Source: Triticum aestivum | Taxonomy: Eukaryota; Streptophyta; Magnoliopsida; Poales; Poaceae | NCBI RefSeq assembly: GCF_018294505.1 | Contig: NC_057801.1 | Span: forward strand, 845,811,472 to 845,875,471 | Length of the DNA stretch: 64,000 nucleotides | Reading direction: 5' to 3' | In this document: in pieces, positions 8,923 through 20,341 of the stretch | Layout of the letters: every line of letters starts with the position of its first letter | How positions within the stretch are numbered: position 1 is the first letter of the stretch | Notes under the pieces: model-generated | Seen by the model: only the letters and a program-made list of their open reading frames with translations | Database searches by the model: none | What the model was told of the DNA's origin: nothing | Position numbers and translations under genes: made by a program

Positions 8923-11900
8923 AAAATCTCAGGATTCCATCATGAAAGGCATAGTACATCATTGCTTTTTTAGTCCTTGCCTCGGCGAATGCAAACAGGA
9001 CATGAGCTATCTTACAATAATAAAATGGCAGAGGGGCAAATACATGGCGAAGAACCAAGTAACAAATGGTCGTGCAGCGATCACCGCATTACAATTTTCT
9101 TATGAGATTCTGGTGCTTACAACAATAAGACATCAACAAATATATGAAAAGCACTGGCACATCAATATAAAATTGTGCAATATAACAGACAGCTGTAGGC
9201 ATCCAATTAATGAACTACAACCACCATATACAATAAACAGCAAGTGGTAGGAGTTTTCCAGTTTTGAGGTTGCATTCATGATAAAATCCACCATAAACCA
9301 TAGTTCTATAGCAGTAGTTTTGTACTTTGGTTTTAACATGAGTACGTCATGCAAAAACCACAACCTGGGTTTGCACAGAATCACCTCTAAAACCAAATGA
9401 CCACAAGTAACACCTTCGGCTGGATCGACAGCATGATAGAGAGGGGACAGAGGACTTACCCATCAGAATAGTAGCCAGTGCCAAAATCACACGCCTTTTT
9501 GAGGATATACCAGTTTGCAAAAGGTGAACTCCAAGTAAGTTCAAGTGGTCAACTCAACCGTTTGGAGACACCGCGGTCCACCTGCCATGCAGTTAGTGAA
9601 TATTCGGTGAACAATATTATCTAAGAAAGGGAACTTTTTCATAATGACAGTTTAAACTCAGTAAATACAAAATGATTTCTTACACTAATAATAAGACAGA
9701 CATGTGCTGGGCAATGGATGGGAAGTTGAAATAATTCTACTACATCGAGTTAGGCCACTAAAATCTTAGGATCCCATCATGAATAACATAGTACATTATT
9801 GTTTTATTAATCCTAGGCGAATGCGAACACAGGACAAGTGCTCTCTTACAACAAAAAAAATGGCAGAGGGGCAAATACATGGCAAAGAACTGAGTAACAA
9901 ACGGTCATGAAGCCATCACCGCATTACATATGTCCTATTAGATTCTGGTGCTTACAACAATAAGCCATCAAAAAAATATGAAAATCACGGGAACAAACAT
10001 ATAAAATTGTATGATTTAACTTACTAGCTGCAGGCATCCATTGATGAACTACAGCCGTCATGTACAATAAATAACAAGTGGTAGGATAGAATATTTCTAC
10101 CTCAACTAAACATACACTAGACATCCAGCCAGCCTTCAGCTAGCACCTAGCAGTAGTGGCAGCGGATGATGGGTTAAAGCTGGATGGGTGGATCTTGGGT
10201 TGAAGGTGGCACACGCGACTGACTACGAGCAGGGCTGGTGGAGCTCATTGTGAGCCTAAATAAACCAGACCAAGAGATAACAGACATAATAACTAGCTAG
10301 CTTCCAGACTTAGGAACCAACATAAGCGATGTACTAACTGCAATGTCACTCCCCCCTAATAATGAACACCATATACTTTCAACTCTGTTTTTGGTAAATT
10401 TTAGCTCTGGTTGTCCGGGAAACAAATAATCTGCTACCAACGACAGTGTTACAAACGCTCAAGAGTCAAGACATATGAATAAAATCACAACATCAAGCAA
10501 AAAGAAGTATGCCTCAATAACCTGCTATCAATGAAAGTAGCATGATTTAACTCCAAAACTAAGAAAACCCCTATCAAAATATTAACAGTGAGCAAATCAT
10601 GCATAACCACTAGACCACGGACATGAACAGCATCACCACTAAATGCAAATCACCAGAAGCAACACCTTCGTCCGATGGCCAGCACGATAGAGAGGGGACA
10701 GAGGATTTACTCATCGCAGTTGTAGCCGATGCCGAATATCACATGCCTTCTTGAGGATGCCACTTTGCAAAACGTGAATTCCAAGTACGTTCAACTGGTA
10801 AATTCAACCATTTGGAGGCTCGGTCCACCTGCCATGTAGCTAGTCAATATTCGGCGAACATTCTTATAAAAAAAGGGAACTTTTTCATAATTACAGTTTA
10901 AGCTCAGTAAATACAAAACGGTTTCTTCTACTGATAATAAAGCAGATATATGGAGTGGCAGTGGGAAATGGTTAGAAAATTCTACTAGAGCGAATTAGAC
11001 CACTAAAATCTCAGGATTCCATCATGAAAGGCATAGTGCATCATTGTTTTATTAAACCTTGGGGAATGCTAACAGGACAAGAGCTATCTTGCCATAAAAA
11101 AATGGCAGAGGGGCAAATACATGGCAAAGAACCAAGTAACAAATCGTCATGCAGCCATCACCGCATTACATGTCTTATTAGATTCTGGTGCTTATACAAC
11201 AATAAGCCATCAACAAATATATGAAAAGCACTGGCGCGTCAATATAAAATTGTACTATATTTCTACCTCAACTAAACATACACTAGACATCCAGCCTTCA
11301 GGTAGCACCTAGCAGTAGTGGCAGCGGAAGATGGGTTAAAGCTGGACAAGTGGTCTTGGGTTTAAGGTGGCACACACGACTGACTATGAGCAGCGATGGT
11401 GGAGCTCATTGTGAGCCTAAACAAATTAGACCAGGATATACTAGACATAATAACTATCTAGCTTCCTGACTCAGAAACTAACATCAGCTTTGTACTAAAT
11501 GCAATGAAATTCCCCCTAAAAATGAACACCATATATTTTCATCTCTGTTTTTGATACGGTTTTCCTCAAGTTGTCTGGGAAACAAATAACCGGCTATCAA
11601 CGACTGTGTTACCAACGCTCAAGACCATATGAATATAATCACAACATCAAGCAAAAAGAATGATGCCTCAAGTGCCATGGAGTAGACAGTGGCATGATTT
11701 AACTCCAAAACAAAGAATACCCCTATCAAAATATTAACAGCGAGCAAATCATGCATAACCACCAGACCACGGACATGAACTTATGTTAGACATAACCAGG
11801 AACCCTATAACCAAACCTAGGCCATGTAAACTTCATAGAAACCGCAACCAGTTTATAGTGATAAACTGAAACCATGATTATAGGCAGCGAGAAATCAAAT

Positions 11901-14847
11901 GAAATCAACGTCACTGCTAACCAGGAAGCCCGTAATCAACCAAGGCATGGCATATACAGGATGCCAAAACCACAACCAGGGCTTGAACAGCTTCACCACC
12001 AAGAGGCAAATCACCAAAAGAAACGCCTTTGGCTCGATGGCCAGCACGGTAGAGAGGGGACAGGGGACTTACTATTCGCAGTTGTAGCCGATTCCAAATA
12101 TCACACACCTTCTTGAGGTAAACTCCAAGTAAGTTCAATTGGCGAATTCAACCGTTTGGAGCCACCATGGTCCACCTGCCATGGAGCTAGTCAATATTCG
12201 CTGAATAATCTCACCTTAAAAAAGGAACTTTTCCATAATTACAGTTTCAACTCAGTAAATACAAAACAATTTATTATACTGATAATAAGGCAGACAGATG
12301 CAGTGGCAGTGACCGCTAAAATCTCAGGATAGCATCATGAAAGGCATAGTACATCATTGTTTTATTAATCCTCGCCTCGGCGAATGCAAACAGGACATGA
12401 GCTATCATTTAAAAAAATGGCAGAGGGGCAAATACATGGTGAAGAACCAAGTAACAAATGGTCATGCAGCGATCACCACATTACATATGTCTTATTAGAT
12501 TAAGGTGCTTACAACAATAAGCCATCAACAAATATATGAAAAACACTAGCGCACCAATATAAATTGTACGATATAACTTAGGTGCAGGGCTTGAACAGAA
12601 TCACCACTAAAACCAAATGACCACAAGCAACACCTTCGGCTTGATGGCCAGCACGATAGAGAGGGGACAGAGGACTTACCCATCAGAGTATTAGCTAGTT
12701 CCAAGATCACACGCCTTCTTGAGGATCCCACTTTGCAAAAGGTGAACTCCAAGTAAGTTCCAAGTGGTGAATTCAACGTTTGGAGCGATCGCGGTCCACC
12801 TGCCATGCAGTTAGTCAATATTCGGTGAACAGTCTTATCTAAAAAAAGGGAACTTTTTAATAATGACAGTTTAAACTCAGTAAATACAAAATGATTTCTT
12901 ATGTTGATAATAAGACATGTGCTGGGCAATGGTTGGAAAATTGAAATAATTCTACTACAGTGAGTTAGGTCTCTAAAATCTCAGGATCCCATCATGAATA
13001 ACATAGTACATCATTGTTTTATTAATCCTAAGCGAATGCGAACAGGACAAGAAGCTCTCTTACAATAAAAAAATATGGCAAAGGGGCAAAAACATGGTGA
13101 AGAACCGAGAAACAATCGGTCATGCAGCCATCACCGCATTACATATGTCTTAGATTCTGGTGCTTACAACAATAAGCCTTCAAAAAAATATGAAAATCAC
13201 TGGCACGGCAATATAAAATTTGTTTGATATAACTGACTTGCTGCAGGGATCCGTTGATGAATTACAGCCGCCATGTACAATAAACAACAAGTGGTAGGGT
13301 AGAATATTTCTACCTCAACTAAACATGCACTAGACATCCAGCCTTTAGCAGTAGTGGCAGCGGATGATGGGTTAAAGCTGGAGGGGTTGGATCTTGGGTT
13401 GAAGGTGGCACACGCGACTGACTACGAACAGGGCTGTTGGAGCTCATTGTGAGCCTAAACAAATCAGACCAGGAGATACTAGACAAAATAACTAGCTAGC
13501 TTCCTGACTCAGAAACCAACATCAGTGTTGTACTAAATGCAATGAAACTTTCCCCTAATAATGAACACCATATAGTTTCATCTCTATTTTTGGTACGTTT
13601 TTGCTCACGTTGTCTGGGAAACAAATAACCTGCTATAAAAGACAGCATTACCAACGCTCAAGACCATATGAATGAAATAACAACGTCAATCAAAAAGAAT
13701 GATGCCTCAAGTATCATGGAGTAGATAGTAGCACGTTTTAACTCCAAAACTAAGAAAACCCCTATCAAAAATATTAACAGCAAGCAAATAATGCATAACC
13801 ACCAGACCACATATATGAACTTAAGGCAGACATAACCAGGACCCTATAACCAAACCTAGGCCAAGTAAACTTCATAAGAAGCACAACCAGTTTATAGTGG
13901 TAAACTGAAACCATGATTATAGGCTGTGAGAAATCAAATAAATTCAACGGCAGTGCTAACCAGGAACCCTATGATTAACCATAGCATGGGCATAAACAGG
14001 ACGCGAAAACCACAACCAGGGCTTAAATAGCATCACCACTAAAAGCAAATCACCAGAAGCAACATCTTCGTGTCGACGACCAGCAGGGTAGAGAGGGGAC
14101 AGAGGACTTACTCATCGCAGGTGTAGCCGATGCCGAATATCACGCGGCTTCTTGAGGATGCCACTTTGCAAAAGGTGAACTCCAAGTAAGCTCAAGTGGT
14201 AAAGTCAACCGTTCGGAGCAGCCACGGTCCACCTGCCATGCAGCTAGTCAATATTCAGCGAACATTCTTGTCTAAAAAAGGGAACTTTTTCATAATTACA
14301 GTTTAAGCTAAGTAAGTACAAAATGATCTTCTTACACTGATAATAAGATAGACATATATGCAATGGCAGTGGGCAATAGTTAGAAAATGGAAATAATTTC
14401 ACTAGAGCGAGTTAGACCGCTAAAATCTTAGGATTCCATCATGAAAGGCATAGCACATCCTTGTTTTATTAATCCTCGGAGAAATGCTAACAGAACAAAA
14501 TCGCTATCTTGCAATAAATTAAAAACTATCAGAGGGGCAAATAGATGGCAAATACTATCTTGCAGCCATCACCGCAATAAATATGTTTTATTTGATTCTG
14601 GTGCTTACAACAATAAGCCATAAAGAAATGTATGAAAAGCGCTGACGCGGCAATATAAAATTGTATGATATAACTGACTAGCTGTAGGCATGCAATTGAT
14701 GAACTAGAGCCGCAACGTAGAATAAACAGCAAGTGGTTGGGTAGAATAAACAAGCAGGGCTGGTGGATCTCGGTGTAGTTCAACCGATACTTTGTTAATT
14801 TCTCACTTGGATCGATCGATTTGCTGGTCTAGACAGATTTAGGGGAA

Positions 14848-15129
14848 ATGCACAGCGAAAATCATATTAGATCAAAGTTTGAGTTTTCACACGTCCAATA
14901 TAGTGCAGCAAGCAAATTGGACATAACAAGTGAGGAGGAGGAATTTGATGAATCTCTACTCATTGCATTTGAAGATATGAAACCTACTCGTACTAGTGTA
15001 CATCCCCCCAATCCTCATTACACACGGCCAATCTTGTTGATCCAGTTTCTAGTGTGTCCAACAAATCAAAATCAAAATCAAAATGAGGAAGGAACCGATC
15101 TCCACCAACCAACAAGGCACAAGGCGTGA
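14848..15129 (+). pseudogene. Small acidic ORF, frameshifted copy
   Basis: The frame starts at an ATG after AGGGGAA and reads an acidic protein (DITSEEEEFDESLLIAFED). A C-run at about 15005-15010 has one C fewer than the copies at 34716 and 62667, which shifts the frame after SVHPP and gives an unrelated tail. The other copies end in a Ser/Lys-rich tail of 79 residues in total. No known family is recognised. Survival of the frame over most of its length in three copies may only reflect recent duplication. Confidence 0.4.
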
Positions 15130-15175
15130 GATTTAATTAATCCACCAGACCAGAGGCGCAGGCAGCACCAGCAGC

Positions 15176-15214
15176 GAAGGAAGGAAGGAAGGAAGGAAGG
15201 AAGGAAGGAAGGAA
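15176..15214 (+). repeat. (GGAA)n microsatellite, Y1
   Basis: About nine GGAA repeats. The copies at 35067 and 63024 have fewer repeats and are preceded by 18-30 bp (GAACGAACC...) missing here, so this tract has been rearranged between copies. Confidence 0.95.
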
Positions 15215-15219
15215 ACCAA

Positions 15220-15640
15220 ATGAGGGAAGGTGGGCGGGCGAGAGAGTAGCTGCGTGGTGCAAATCGCGGAGCAGGTGGAGGAAGAGGAAGCTCCATGGCA
15301 GTCGGGCGCGGAACCGCCCGGACGAGCAGAGCACAAGGAAGCTGCATCCCCGTCGAGTACCTTGGATTGACGGCCGCGTCGTTGGAGGCCATGTCCCGGC
15401 GCGCGCTGGCCGTCGAGGCCCTGGGCTACCGTGGCGGATCTGGGCCGCCGCCGCCGCCGCCTGACCTCTTCTCTTCTCTTCTCTTCTCTTCTCTTGTGAT
15501 GAGAGGGGAGGGGAGGAGGAGGAGGAGAGGGTGGGGGCGGCGGCGATGAGGGAGAGGAAGAGGGAGAGGGCGGAGGCCATGGCCGGCGGCGATGTGGGGA
15601 AGGGAACGGAATGAATGAATGAATGAATGAATCGAGGCGC
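15220..15640. other. G+C-rich, microsatellite-rich block, promoter or first-exon-like
   Basis: A G+C-rich island lies between A+T-rich flanks. It holds (CTCTT)n at 15466-15495 and (GAAT)n at 15608-15632. Both strands have open frames, which is expected from base composition and repeats. On the minus strand an ATG at 15392 opens a frame (MASNDAAVNPR) that reaches AAG|GTACTC at 15361, a possible first exon and donor; this is weak. On the plus strand an 84-codon frame starts at 15295. No known protein is recognised in either. Confidence 0.4.
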
Positions 15641-15656
15641 TGCGTCGTTTGGGGAT

Positions 15657-15704
15657 TCTTTTCTTTTCTTTTCTTTTCTTTTCTTTTCTTTTCTTTCCTT
15701 TCCT
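15657..15704 (+). repeat. (TTTTC)n microsatellite, Y1
   Basis: About nine TTTTC repeats decaying into TTTCC at the right end. The long minus-strand frame over this region encodes only a repeated Lys/Glu/Arg pattern and is not a gene. Confidence 0.95.
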
Positions 15705-16431
15705 TGTGAGTGAATGAAAAGAAAAGAATTGATAGTTTTGCTGCTTGCTTGCGATTGGTCAATCACCCCATCCCACGGATTGCTCTCCGATCCCGCCTCC
15801 CTTGGGCCGATCCGACGGCCCTTATTGATTGACCAGTATGTACCAAGTAGAATTAATTTAATAATTAATACGTCTACACGTGCACACACGCACAAAGACT
15901 AATGGCGCTCATCCGCTGCATTCACGCAAACAAGTTCTGGACTGATGTTAAGGATCGGTTTGATCTTCATTTACCGAGGCTAGATCCATCGATATCTTGC
16001 TGGATAAGATGTTTTCAGATGGTGATAGATGCAAGATCATCCCCATTTATTAATTACACAGTTTACTCTTTGGTCTTGTCGCAATCGGTGATCGTGATGG
16101 GTATGATCCGGTGCAGGCGATTAAATGGGTGCATGAAATGTTATCCCTGCTCCCTGAACTTAAAATAAGGGCGAAGGATACATACAACATGCCGATCCCT
16201 TGTTTTTTGACCCAGTAGAGCAATCCGAATTAGATTTGGCTGGATGAAGACGTCGGTGGGACAATGGTGAGGCCACGGTATCCTGCTTGGGTTAAAAAAA
16301 ACAAATTCAAGTCTCGATCACCATAAAAAAGAAAGGAAAAGAGTTCCAAAATAACTCACATAGGATTTGTTTTGGATCCAAGTCAAAACGCGATCGACGA
16401 TCCATGAGTTTTTTTGTGAAAAGGAAAAAAG

Positions 16432-16573
16432 GTTCATTGGACGCACCATCTCAAAGCTTGGCTCATACGTCCCCTCCCCTCAAAACAACAAAAAAAAAAC
16501 TTGGCTCGTACGTCCAATTGATTAAAAAAATGTTCATTGGACGCACCATCTCAAAATTTGGCTCGTACGTCCA
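16432..16573 (+). repeat. 100 bp-period repeat with inverted TTGGACG/CGTCCAA arms
   Basis: TTCATTGGACGCACCATCTC starts at 16433 and again at 16533. Each copy continues into TTGGCTC(A/G)TACGTCC, and an extra half copy lies at 16501-16517. In the second copy TTGGACG and CGTCCAA form the ends of an imperfect hairpin. It lies about 0.85 kb upstream of the MADS start; function unknown. Confidence 0.6.
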
Positions 16574-16602
16574 ACTCATACAGAAAAGTTTGTTTGCATG
16601 AA

Positions 16603-16860
16603 AGTAGGAGCGGGAGGTGTAGCCCGGTTTCATCCGGCGTTCTTCGGGGCTTGAGGAGTCTTAGACCCATTCATTGCTGAAGTTTTGGCTCTTCGAAAAG
16701 GGGCGGTGTTTTGCCCACACAGCTTTTGTGGATACTCACATGTGATAAGAGAGATGGACTGATCGGAGTTAGTCTACCTTTGGAACTCGAACAACAATTC
16801 TCGCTCAATTGCACAGCTAGCACCGCGGCCTCCTTTTTTCTCAACTCACGCAAACTGAGC
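16603..16860 (+). pseudogene. Decayed plant RNase H (RVT_3-type) fragment, Y1
   Basis: One frame reads GGVARFHPAFFGA, a stop, then DPFIAEVLALRKGAVF from 16664, SHVIREMD, a TGA in place of the usual Cys codon, and SELVYLWNSNNNSRSIAQL. This order (GG..R, AE.LALR.G, E.D, LWN, SRS) matches the RNase H-like domain common in plant LINE-type retroelements and their relatives. Stops and loss of similarity after about 16830 show that it is dead. It is the nearest recognisable coding sequence upstream of the MADS gene. Confidence 0.7.
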
Positions 16861-17429
16861 GTTGGCAGCCAGCGGCACCCATGGCTCTGGTGTGCTCATC
16901 GCTCTTTTGCGTTGGTATGCTCACGAGCACCGCTGCTCTTTCGCGGGATAGGAGCTCCGAGGACGACGACGCGTCTGTCATTTCCTCTTACCATTAATTC
17001 CTCCGGCCAGAACCATTGTGCGGTATGCATCTTACGGTTGATTTGGTCATCAGCTCGTATTTACTTTACTTGCCCAAGCTTTTGACTCTCGATTTCTTCC
17101 TCCCCCAAAAGTATCAGGTGACTTGGGTTATAACCGAACAGAACCGAACCAAACCGATTTGTTGGTGCACCGAACTGTCGGGCTTGGAGGACGCGGTATG
17201 TTGCATGGTTTACTGTGATTTGTTGTCGTGCAAGGTCGTTGGTGGGTGCGAAGGAATAGTTTCTAAATAATAGGGTGTACGTAGTTATCCTTTGACGCGT
17301 GAGTTTAATGTATACAGCTCAGCGCATACCCAATCGTATCTCATTGCCAATCACCAGTTTTAATGTACGTAGCCCAGCGAAGAAGGGATTCCTCTCCGGA
17401 CGCTTTGCTAGCCACCGAACAAGCGAGCA

Positions 17430-18442
17430 ATGGCGGCGCCCAACCGGAGAGGTGGCAGCGGCCGGAAGAAGATCGTCATTCGCCGGATCGAGCAGGAGGA
17501 TGCCCGGTTCGTCTGCTACTCCAAGCGCCGCCAGGGGTTCTTCAGCAAGGCCACGGATCTGGCGGTCCTGACCGGCGCCCAGGTGGCCGCCCTCGCCTTC
17601 TCTCCCCGCGGCAGGGCCTTCTCCTTCGGCCACCCCTCCGTCGACTCCGTCGTGGAACGCTTCCTGGCGGGGGAGGCTGCGGGGGCTGGCACGAGGGAGG
17701 AGGGCGCTGCCGACGACCGCTTGCTCACGGGGGAGGGCGCTGCCGGCGAAGACGAGAAGCTCGAGAAGCTGCAGCAGGAGTTCGACGAGCTGCGCACGGA
17801 GCTGGCCGAGTTGAAGAAGCGGACCAAGCGCACGGACAAGGCCATGGCGAAAGAGCGCTCTGCGGGGGACCAGATAGCGGCTTGGTTCGACCCCAAGGCG
17901 CGCGACATGGGAGACGAGGACATGGCGGCCTTCTTCGCCGCGCTGATGCAGATGAAGGACGCGTCTCCGATCGCGCCAACCAGGTTCTGCTCGAGGCGAT
18001 GCACGCCCACATGAGCCGCATGGCGGAGGTGGCCCCGCCGCCGCCGCCCCGGATCTTCGGTGGCAGCTCCTTCGAGTACGGTAGCAGCAGCGGCACCGCC
18101 AACGACGGGATGGAGTTGCAGTTTCTGGCGCCTCCGCCACAGGAGCAGGGGTTCGAGGCCGCGATGGATATGCAGCAGATGGTGATGGCGCCGCTGCCTC
18201 CGTCTCAGGTGGTCGCCGCCTGGATGGATGTGCAGGAGATGCCTCCGCCGCCGTGGTTGGCCGCCGGGATAGATACGGAGCAGATGCAGATGACGATGCC
18301 TAAGCCGCCGGGGTTCGACGCAGGGCTAGACAAGGAGATAGATCAATGGCTTGATGTGATGCTGCCGCGTACGGAGTTCACTGCCGGGATGGAGACGGTG
18401 CAGCAGGGGCTCCATCAACCCAACGCCGGCTTCCCGTACTGA
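17430..18442 (+). pseudogene. Type I (M-alpha, AGL62-like) MADS-box gene with a frameshift, copy 1
   Basis: This encodes a MADS transcription factor that would bind CArG-like DNA in the nucleus; M-alpha/AGL62 relatives act in female gametophyte and endosperm. The MADS domain spans residues about 11-78 (KKIVIRRIEQEDAR, YSKRRQGFFSKATDL, AFSPRGRAFSFGHPS, the last typical of M-alpha). Residues 107-143 are charged, heptad-like and probably coiled coil (EKLQQEFDELRTELAELKKR). After MKDA (residue 178, GCG at 17961-17963) one base appears to be missing. The frame ends at 194 residues, while the family-like sequence VSDRANQVLLEAM continues in the next frame to TGA at 18440-18442. With that base the product would be 337 residues, with a Met/Gln/Pro-rich C-terminus. 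No intron is seen, as usual for type I. The start has G at -3 and G at +4. It is a pseudogene or makes a truncated protein that keeps the whole MADS domain. Confidence 0.9.
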
Positions 18443-19734
18443 GAGCCCGAGTCCAGTGCATATGGACACTAGTTTCGTATGCCTAGTTTACATATGCATC
18501 TTCTACTTAAGTCTTCGCGTTAATCTATTTTTTTTTTTTGATTTGAAATGAAGTCGTCGTGTCAATCTTTGGTACATGCTCTGCATCTACCCTGGATCTG
18601 GACGAAATTAAATATTTCGTCAATATTTTTATTTGGCCATTTCCTTTCCTTATCATGCATTAATGGGTTGTAATCTGTATTGCACCGATATGAATGAAAT
18701 ACAAAGGTCGATCTGTGCTGGATACATCTATCTATTAATTACTGTGTATACTATTACTAAAATAAGGGACAAACGAGCCATCACATGCACTCACATGATC
18801 TACAATTTTGACACCGTTTAACAGAATTTTTAATGGCTGAGATTTAAAAGATTCAAAAATTACATACGACTATATTTGGTACAAACAAGTCACGTCAGAG
18901 GAGGTACATCCATATGACATATGTATATGCAAATAAAAACTATACATGCAAAAACCGCATGGGGCATGTGGTTACCAAATTCAAAATCCGTAATACAATA
19001 CATGTGCAATTTTTTTTAAAAAAGATACCAACATGCAACATGAACTACACCCGGACTCTCGCCTGTAGCATGGCAGCCAACAAAACACACTCATCTTGGC
19101 ATCGGGCCATGAACCAAGACGCCCAAACGTCCAAGAAAGCTAAAGTGCAGCACGCCTAAAAAATTATACAGGCCAGCGATACTTGCACGTATGAAAGTCA
19201 ACTAGAAGTACTATATACTTCAATAGACATGTCTCGTCTATTAGGCAAAAATATTTTGCCCGATAGATTAGGATCATGAGTATGAGAAACAAAAAAGGCT
19301 GTGAACATACAAATAAATGGAGATATTTGAAATACAAATAAAAGTACAGGCCTTCAAAGAAAAGATAGACTGAGGTGTCAGCATGCAATGATTACAAACT
19401 ACGCAGCGTTAAATGTTTATAAATAAAAACACAAGAACTGATGCATAAATCTAAATATCAACAGGAATATATGTCACTAATTCTTAATAAGATATAATCA
19501 AAATCGACGTATCTTAAAAATACACGATCTCTTGATTCTAATATAAAGGTTGAGATTAAAAGATAAACAAAAGTATTCATGACTTTAATCAGTGAGCAAC
19601 GGTCACACACAAAAAGGATCGCATACATAGGCATCGAGAAATTAGCCATTTGGGTTTGCATCTATGTGGCACATATAGACAAGGAAAGGCCTACCGGTAA
19701 AAAAGGGAAATACTTTTGCTTAGGCATATATGTT
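18443..19734. other. 3' flank of the MADS copy, nothing recognised
   Basis: A+T-rich sequence with a T-tract (18530-18539) and scattered AATGAA-like motifs that could serve as polyadenylation signals for the MADS transcript. No coding sequence, TE domain or terminal repeat is recognised. Confidence 0.5.
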
Positions 19735-19971
19735 CTCCCTCGGTTGTTTTTACTCCACTTATTCCGAAGCCAAATTTTGTAAAGCTTGAATATATTTATA
19801 GGAAAAATATCAAGATCTACAATACCAAATAAATATAATATGACAAATTTATTCCACAATGGATCTAATGATGTCAATTTTGTATTTATTTTTTCGTATA
19901 AAAGTTAGTCAAACATTGAAGAGTTTGACTTGAGACAAGCTCATATTCAGAGTAAAAAGAAACTGAGGGAG
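19735..19971. mobile_element. Decayed Stowaway-like MITE, Y1
   Basis: This 237 bp A+T-rich element begins CTCCCTCGGT and ends ACTGAGGGAG, inverted Stowaway-type termini. The interior (CTACAATACCAAATAAATA, TTTGACTTGAGACAAGCTC) resembles common Triticeae Mariner-type MITEs. TA is kept on the right (19972-19973) but is TT on the left. Confidence 0.75.
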
Positions 19972-20341
19972 TACATAATTTTGCATGAGGTCTATAGAAA
20001 CTCCGCAAGGCCAGCAGTAATAGGAAGGCAACATTACCCAAGGAAAAAATGCTGTAGAAAAAACATTCGCAAACTACATAGTGAAACAGCCACAAAAATC
20101 AACAAAAATGTCAGAGGGACAGATGCAAAGATCGCCAACCAATCATAAACACCAAAATCCAAGAAATTTGTCAGTTTGTGATAATAATTATATATGCAGT
20201 TTTATCATGTCGGTCGAGAATACGAGTTTTTTCATATTTTGTAAAATACATCCTAGATAAATCTTTTATGATGTGGATAAATAAAATGATTCATTCATAT
20301 ATATATAATTTGATATATTGATTTTTTAATAATTCTGATTG

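Larger units (their letters stand above)
6715..12167 (+). repeat. Segment X1: first copy of the older tandem duplication
   Basis: From 6715 to 6794 this matches 52959-53038. From 6798 on it matches 54634 onward nearly base for base. The 1595 bp present at 53039-54633 are missing here and replaced by three bases (CTA), which fits a deletion in this copy. It contains no recognised host gene; most of it is the degenerate tandem array with one SINE and one MITE. Confidence 0.9.
6960..14770. repeat. Degenerate tandem array, copy 1 (unit about 1.35-1.4 kb)
   Basis: The same string of landmarks recurs in the same order: CTCCAAAACTAAG, GCAAATCATGCATAACCA, GAGAGGGGACAG, TTGCAAAAGGTGAACTCC, GGTCCACCTGCCATG, GGAACTTTTTCATAATTACA, AAATCTCAGGATTCCATCATG, GAGCTCATTGTGAGCC. 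GAGGGGACAG occurs near 8494, 9441, 10692, 12054, 12661 and 14093. Short spacings mark internally deleted units. Minus-strand exon-like blocks sit beside each of these landmarks. There are many stops in all frames, so I see no intact gene. It spans the X/Y boundary at 12168. Confidence 0.85.

Noticed and set aside
6960..14770. A CRISPR-like or satellite array
   Set aside because: Units are more than 600 bp, internally complex and diverged; there are no short identical repeats with unique spacers, and the DNA is plant.
15133..15895. Minus-strand frames of 209 and 252 codons (counterparts at 35053-35782 and 62898-63744)
   Set aside because: They run through (GGAA)n, (CTCTT)n and (TTTTC)n tracts and encode simple Lys/Glu/Arg, Phe/Leu/Pro/Ser and Ser/Pro repeats; openness follows from microsatellites free of stops.
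17319..18140. A 273-codon minus-strand frame (and 37208-38029)
   Set aside because: It lies antisense to the MADS coding sequence; G+C-rich codon bias of the sense gene explains it, and the product is Arg/Ala-rich without a family.
17363..18442. A separate 359-residue plus-strand protein (and 37252-38331)
   Set aside because: Its N-terminal half is the MADS domain read in the wrong frame; only the part after about 17963 is genuine, as the C-terminus of the frameshifted MADS gene.
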